In this document: positions 58,507 through 64,000 of the stretch, piece by piece
How positions within the stretch are numbered: position 1 is the stretch's first letter
Layout of the letters: every line of letters starts with the position of its first letter
Assembly (NCBI GenBank): GCA_964017145.1
Contig: OZ024849.1
Coordinates: 1,426,001-1,490,000, forward strand
Direction of reading: 5' to 3'
Source: Agrocybe praecox
Taxonomy: Eukaryota > Basidiomycota > Agaricomycetes > Agaricales > Agrocybaceae
Length of the DNA: 64,000 nucleotides
Translations under genes and position numbers: made by a program
Notes under the pieces: generated by a model
Told to the model about the DNA's origin: nothing
What the model saw: only the letters and a program-made list of their open reading frames with translations
Databases searched by the model: none

Positions 58507-60596
58507 ATGAGCTCCTCTACTACTAAGACTTACGGAACGCTGTCGACGACGACTGCCACACCGGGGACGACGGTGTTGGAGCCCAGTGGTGCTGTGACTC
58601 ATTTCCCGAGTCAGGCAGTGCATGCTGGTGCTGCTGCTTCACAGGAAGAAGGCAACAAGGATGTGGATGTAGGAGGACATTATACCAGGAGGAAAGGGTG
58701 CGTTGGAGGCGTGGTGGAGGTCGTAAGGGCGAATACTGGACTTTTGCTCGTGATTGCTGCTCAGGCATTCTTTGCCACGATGAATACGGCTGTGAAAAGG
58801 TTGCACAAGGTCGATCCTCCTGTGACTACTTTACAGGTATGCCTTTTTTCATGTTACTTATATGCGCGGCCATGTTGAACTTAAAACTTTCATTCCTATC
58901 TTATCTAGCTCATGATTGTACGAATGGTGTGTAGTTCAATTTAGGCTTTTTTTCTCTAACCCACGTTCTTACCTGCTTTGGGTTTAGCTGTTCACGTTAA
59001 CGTTTTGTTTGATATACATGTATGTATGCGCTCTCTTTTCTCGTATTGGTTATTTTGGAGTCTTTCTCTGACTCCTTCCTGTTCTCAAGGTTCGGCGCCA
59101 AAATACCCGACCCAGTATTAGGTCCAAAAGGCGTCCGATTGCTACTCCTTTCTAGGGGTATAGGTGGGTGCGTATTAATGCCACCATCTATGACGTGATT
59201 CTCTTATTTACCCTTTTCCTCCTTCCTTCCTACAGATCGGTGGGCTTATTTGGATTGTACTTCTCATTGCAATATTTGTCGCTGTCGGACGCCACTGTCC
59301 TGACATTTATGGTTCCAACCACAACGGCCCTTGCTGCCGCTTTACTTTTGAAAGAAGTATATACGATCCAGCAGGCAATGTCCGGATGTAAGTTCTTTTT
59401 GTTTCGTTTTCCCGTCGAATTGGTCTGCAATACTATACTTATTTTATCGATGCACCCAGTGGTCAGCCTGATAGGAGTATTCCTCATCGCCCGGCCTGCA
59501 TTCCTCTTTGGCGATAAATCACTTTTGAACCTCTTCCAACAACTGGTGGATGATCAAGTCGATCCTGCGAAAAGATTGCTCGCAGTTGGGTATGTTCAGC
59601 TCGTCGTTTACTTCATTTTATTCCTATTCTCATGTCAACTAAACAGAGCCGGACTCGTTGGGGTCTTCGGATCGACTATAGCTTGTACGTTCCATACTCT
59701 TCCGTACATTCTACATTTTTTCTGCCTTCTTCACTAATGTTGTTATATCATCCTAGATATATCAATCAGAGCCATCGGAAAGCGATGCCACCCTATGCAT
59801 GCCATGGTTGCATTTTCCATGCAGTGCGTAATTGGGTCCAGCATCGGGTGAGTGGTCCCCCTCTTTTAGCCTGTGCCGCATCATCACCGTAAAAATTACC
59901 CTAATTCTAACCGATTCATATCTATCCACCTTCCTATTTTCATCTCCTGCAGGATGTTGATAACGCGTACTCCATTCGTATTCCCTGCTGACAATCCTGA
60001 ATGGTTGATTCTGTTATGTGTCATTGGTATTCTCGGGTTCTTGGGCCAGGTGAGTTTTCTTCGTCCTATGTATCCCAATCCAGTGAACGAAATGATTGAA
60101 CGTGCATACCTACCAGATGTTCTTGACTATGGGTTTACAACGTGAAGCTGCGGGAAGGGGCAGTATGGCAGTTTATACTCAGGTCGGTTTATGACTTCCT
60201 ACTCCAAAAAAAAAATAACACTTTCTGATATGGAATCATTATTACTACAGCTTATCTTTGCTATGATCCTCGAGTTTGCTTTCTTCCGTACCTATCCTGC
60301 TCTCCTTTCTCTCCTTGGAGCTACCATGATCATCGTTTCTGCGGTATATGTCGCTGTGAGTTGCCTTTTCCCGTTCCTGTCTACTGGGATAATGGGACCA
60401 CTGACGAAACGACCAACCCTTGTTGAAATAGCTCACCAAAAAAATCAACACTCCCGTACCCGAGCCAACTGCACCTACTACTAAGCAGGTGCCCGAAAAT
60501 CTTAATCAGGACCCGGAGAGAGCGTGGTTGTTGGATCCGGAGAATGGGAATACTAACAGCAACGGTCCAGGCGCTTCGCGAGCCCAAACGTCATGA
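58507..60596 (+). CDS. DMT-superfamily (EamA / SLC35G-like) membrane transporter
   Basis: Twelve exons, including an 18-nt one (58909-58926), give 433 aa in frame: 58507-58836, 58909-58926, 58988-59019, 59090-59167, 59236-59387, 59460-59589, 59647-59684, 59757-59847, 59953-60049, 60117-60182, 60251-60355, 60432-60596. Residues ~80-95 open TM1 (GLLLVIAAQAFFATMNTAVK), then LMIVRMVLTLTFCLIYM, then RGIGGSVGLFGLYFSLQYLS with LSDATVLTFMVPTTTALAAA, then GVFLIARPAFLFG. A second half repeats the pattern (AGLVGVFGSTIAYISIRAIG ... WLILLCVIGILGFLGQ ... SMAVYTQLIFAMILEFAFF). Ten TMs in two EamA repeats, with both N- and C-termini polar. Substrate is unknown; plasma-membrane or Golgi location cannot be told. 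Confidence 0.88.
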
Positions 60597-61759
60597 TATC
60601 CTTCTTTTCTTTTCTTCCTTGATTTGAGTTGATTTGTTTTTGTACTAAAAGCCATGCTGTGTATGCGTAGTAGAGCTTTGCTCCTTTTTTTTGGACGGAT
60701 GTGCTGACAATCGACTGGACAGTGGTGGCTTAGTTGCAGATTTGTGGGTTGTTGACTGGGTCGGACGGACAATGCTTAGGATAGGATAGAATAAATACCA
60801 GAACGGTCTTTATTGAATATACTTATTTCTTCTCGTTGTGATCATGCTCAGTCGATTTTTACTTCAAAATATGTAGCTTTCCAGGTGCTCTGTTAGTGCC
60901 GAGCCTCGACGCTCTTGAGATTTCGTCTAGCAAACCTTGAGAAGCTTGATACCCAAACGACATGAATTTGTACAGCATAAAAGCTTCACTCTTCTATACA
61001 CTTCATATGCTAGCAAGTCCGAGTTGAACATAGAAGTTTGGAAGATTAGTTCTGGTACCACCCTTGTAATTCTAAACATAGAATTTAGCCGCTTGTACAT
61101 TGTGTATATCGTTTGGCTGGCGCTAATCGATACCGTGTAGAAGGCTGTCACAGTGGCTCAAAGATCAATAGTTGTCTAACGCGTACGGCTTGGTAAAATG
61201 ATATACTCGAAAGTGTAACCAAAACGGCCCACCGTCAGGTGAATCAATAAGATAGCCCTGTGTCCAATGGCCAGTGTGGGCCTCGTCGAATTGGTTTATC
61301 TTTTCTGGACATTATTATCCTTCTTCTAAACCGGACATGACCCTTCTGCTTTCCTAGTAACTTTATGCCTGGCGTCTATTATGAAGCACTGCAACACATT
61401 TCCATTGGCGAATAGACCATGGATCGTCATCCAACGTTCACATTTAGAGTAACTGTAATCTACTTCAACCCTTTTATCCATATCGTTTCCCAGTTGATAC
61501 TTTATTCCCATCCACCTTCAATTATTCACAGTGATGACCTTAAATTTTGTATTTTGCATGATTAACCTACTTGGGTCTCGAGCGTCACATCATATCTTAC
61601 TCGTTAAAGGTTGCTTATTCTCATACTATATAAACAAATCGAATCCCATTTGTTTAGAGTCCAACGCATATGCTTAGTCTGCAGCAATTCAAACGCAATA
61701 ATGACCCCATTTCATTTTAAAAAATCATTATACACATGTAAAGGTAATCAATGCTTTCC
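60597..61759. other. Intergenic
   Basis: 3' flanks of two convergent genes (transporter and RNase-like). No coding signal. Confidence 0.4.
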
Positions 61760-62454
61760 TCAAGAATGAATCTTGCCTTTAACTTCGAAGTGGTCGTTGG
61801 CACCCTTCGATCCCTGCTGCCTGGATTGGTCATGGGCAACTACACCGTAAAAATCTAGCCTGCCATTTTTCTCCTGCAAAATAACCCTAGCAGGCCCCGT
61901 TGGCACTGGCGGGTCCTGTGGATTCTTTGGAGGGGGGAAATTCTGATTCGGAAGGGGGTATTCGTATGCAGTGCCCTTCATCTTAGGGAAGGTTTTAGCG
62001 TGCTTGGCACCACTTTCCTTGGGCAAGTGATGTTTGTTGTTGTTAAACACCTTCAGATCAGATTTCTTCAATTGAGTTGAAGAATTTCCAAGCACGGCTA
62101 GGCGTTGTTTTTCGGCGTTGGCGTCGGCTACCGCTTGTATAACCTCTGAATGCGAGTACGTTTCTATCCAGACGAGCAGGAATTAGGGGACAATATGGGT
62201 TCGGATAGCGGAAAGTTGAACATACGAGACGGTTTGCCTCCACCAGCTTCGACCGTATACCAGAGTTTGAACGGCTCGCCTTTGATCTTTCCTGAGCGAC
62301 CGGGCTCTCTTTCGACAAGATCAAAGGTATCATCCAAGAGGTTTTGTCTAACTTCTAGGTCCGTGTTACGAGCGGCCAAAGTGTTCGCGGGGATAGTCGG
62401 ACCCGATGCAAGAGTGCAGAAGAAAGATGCAACCAAAAAAAAGTTGAAGTGCAT
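61760..62454 (-). CDS. Secreted RNase T1/N1-like protein
   Basis: Two exons (62454-62226, 62163-61760) joined by a 62-bp GT-AG intron encode 210 aa. The N-terminus MHFNFFLVASFFCTLASGPT is a signal peptide. The C-terminal half has FPKMKGTAYEYPL, GPARVILQ, FYGVVAHDQSRQQGS and DHFEVKG, which parallel the RNase T1 fold: the Glu of Y-x-(E)YPL, the Arg of ARV and the His of the VVxH segment occupy the positions of Glu58, Arg77 and His92. The usual N-terminal Tyr/His of T1 is not obvious. If active, it would be an extracellular guanine-preferring ribonuclease. The intron removes GKPS..PILSPNSCSSG-like coding sequence, which by its codon use looks coding. If that segment were exon, the gene would carry a one-base frameshift. 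Confidence 0.7.
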
Positions 62455-64000
62455 CTGGTCAGAAGAAAGTTGGAATATAAGTTTCTTTCATGATCAAGAA
62501 GAAAAAAACAGGAAATAGACACACAGTATGGGACTGATTAAGGTGTAAGAGAGGCTAATGTGCACCAGCTGGAAGAATAGGCCGTATTAGCAACCATAGT
62601 GTGCTGGATTAGAAATTCGTGGACTTACGCAGCAAAGGTATGGAAAGACCAGCTTTCTACTGAAGAACCAGACCTCCAAACTCATGTTAATATACATGCG
62701 CTGAGTCAGTCATTACGTTGAGACATTAGCCCGATACTCATGGAATCGATACCCATGAAATTTGGAAAGCGCCGAACTCCATTCTGAGGTCGCAAAGTTA
62801 AAAATGTAAGGTTCGCCACAGGGCGGAGGAAGGCTCACTGCGCTATCCTAGCTGGGCGACTCAGGCTGCTTAAGCGTGCTGGCGTTGGATGTTTGTCAGA
62901 GAATCAGCGAACTCTATTTGAACTCGAAAATGTAAGTATAACGAGAGTCTGCAAATAAATTTGAAAGAAATTGCAGATGAAAAAAGCCAACGGTCAGAAT
63001 CTGTGTACGCAAACTTTGGTTTTGTGTGTTCGGAGGAAGTGCTCGGCCGGACCCCTCATACCTCTGAATTGGCACTCACTTCGCTCGAACAAATTGATTG
63101 ACAGCTGTAATCATCTTGTCTTTTTATAACTTCGAAATGGGCCAAGCGAAACTCACTGTTTCCCTTGAAACCAGATTGATGCGCTCTGCAGTCAATGTAA
63201 GAAAAGAAATGCGAGGAAATCAGTTTCCATGTAAGAGTAACAGCCTTGGAAGCTTACAAAGTAATCGTACAGACCGTGGTCAGGTGGGATACGAGTATAG
63301 GCGCCCAGATAACAACAGATGGATCCGGACATCTGGCGCCCACCTTCCCAGATTAGGAATATACCCCCGACTATGAAGAATGTACAATTTTTGTGAATCA
63401 TTTCCCTCGAAATTGAACAGATAATGTTGTTGATCTATCCGTCGAGTACCCATTACTCTATAGGCGCCCGAGATGTCACAGATAACACCTCTGTGACAAC
63501 ATGTGCATATGTACATTATATTTTGAAAACAATTTGAAAAGCAATAGTTCTCCATCAAATCAATAGTGACGATCTATTTTTTGCACAAGACACGCTAATA
63601 TGTACTTTTATACATATTCAAAGATTCAGACCTTAGGTATTTACTTATATCAAAATTAGCAACCATTCAGATGTACACTGTAGCAGTGCAACCTGCATCA
63701 GTCAGATTAGATTAGATCATGTACAGATATGTGACCACGCTCAATCAATCCTTGCTTTGACCACTACTGCCATCACGGCCCTGGTGGCGGCACATAGCGG
63801 ATAGAAGACAACAAGAAAGAAGAAATGTGATGAGTGCCCCACCCGTCAAGACATGAACGCCTTGCAAACAGTGTTTCCGTACTGGGCTGTCTGGGGGGAG
63901 GATCGCTTCGGGCGTGCCTCAGCAGTGCATAGAGGGTTCACGGGGAATGGAGACGGGCGCAGTGTCCTGGTAGTTACATCACTAATGTATTATGTCTGCA
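62455..64000. other. Intergenic end of window
   Basis: No gene supported on either strand. A repeated TATAGGCGCCC(A/G)GA motif occurs near 63297 and 63460. The 63098-63376 frame has no family signature. Confidence 0.35.

Noticed and set aside
63098..63558. Frames on both strands near the right end and the repeated TATAGGCGCCC motif
   Set aside because: Two short copies only and no coding signature; not enough to call a gene or element.
1..64000. tRNA, rRNA, CRISPR arrays and telomere repeats
   Set aside because: Scanned by eye for T-loop GTTCRANNC with matching cloverleaf context, spaced repeats and TTAGGG runs; none was convincing.

Overview
The window reads as nuclear DNA of a mushroom-forming basidiomycete (Agaricomycetes). 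Protein genes are cut by many 50-70 bp GT-AG introns, exons can be as short as 14-22 nt, and the recognisable families are basidiomycete or general fungal ones: a Clr2-domain protein, an SFP1-like zinc-finger regulator, an mpaB-like oxygenase and an agaricomycete 7TM family. All calls come from reading the sequence; no database search was run.

Left part (1-20.8 kb) is repeat-rich and full of broken genes. Two copies of a gene with an MLKL/HeLo-like helical N-terminal domain open the window (1-574, partial, and 1250-2566), and an N-terminal fragment of a third lies at about 18.83-19.08 kb. A duplicated and shattered copy of the SFP1-like gene runs from 3.47 to 9.19 kb and is split by a 1.47 kb solo-LTR-like insertion. 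Two short inverted-repeat elements follow (9499-9902 and 10616-10881), then an intact 7TM gene (11015-12356). Degenerate tandem copies of an amino-acid permease lie on the minus strand at 13.6-18.1 kb, followed by a Clr2-domain gene with a strange Met/Gly-rich tail (19429-20727).

Middle part: the intact SFP1-like regulator (22132-26201, minus) and then about 10 kb (27.3-37.5 kb) with no gene I can support.

Right part (37.5-62.5 kb) is a dense block of conserved genes: an Iec1-like zinc-finger protein, TAF11, an mpaB-like oxygenase, a TVP38/TMEM64 membrane protein, a large Pro/His/Tyr-rich protein with dsRBD-like repeats, a PhyH-family dioxygenase, two head-to-head SUMO genes, a DMT-superfamily transporter and a secreted RNase T1-like protein. 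A 1.5 kb element flanked by TTAA sits between Iec1 and TAF11. Several genes serve transcription and chromatin (SFP1, Iec1/INO80, TAF11, Clr2, SUMO), but nothing shows they are co-regulated. They are ordinary monocistronic fungal genes.

The most interesting locus is the SUMO pair (56358-57776). A canonical SUMO and a strongly diverged SUMO-like gene are transcribed away from each other from a 193 bp shared promoter, and their intron positions match one for one.
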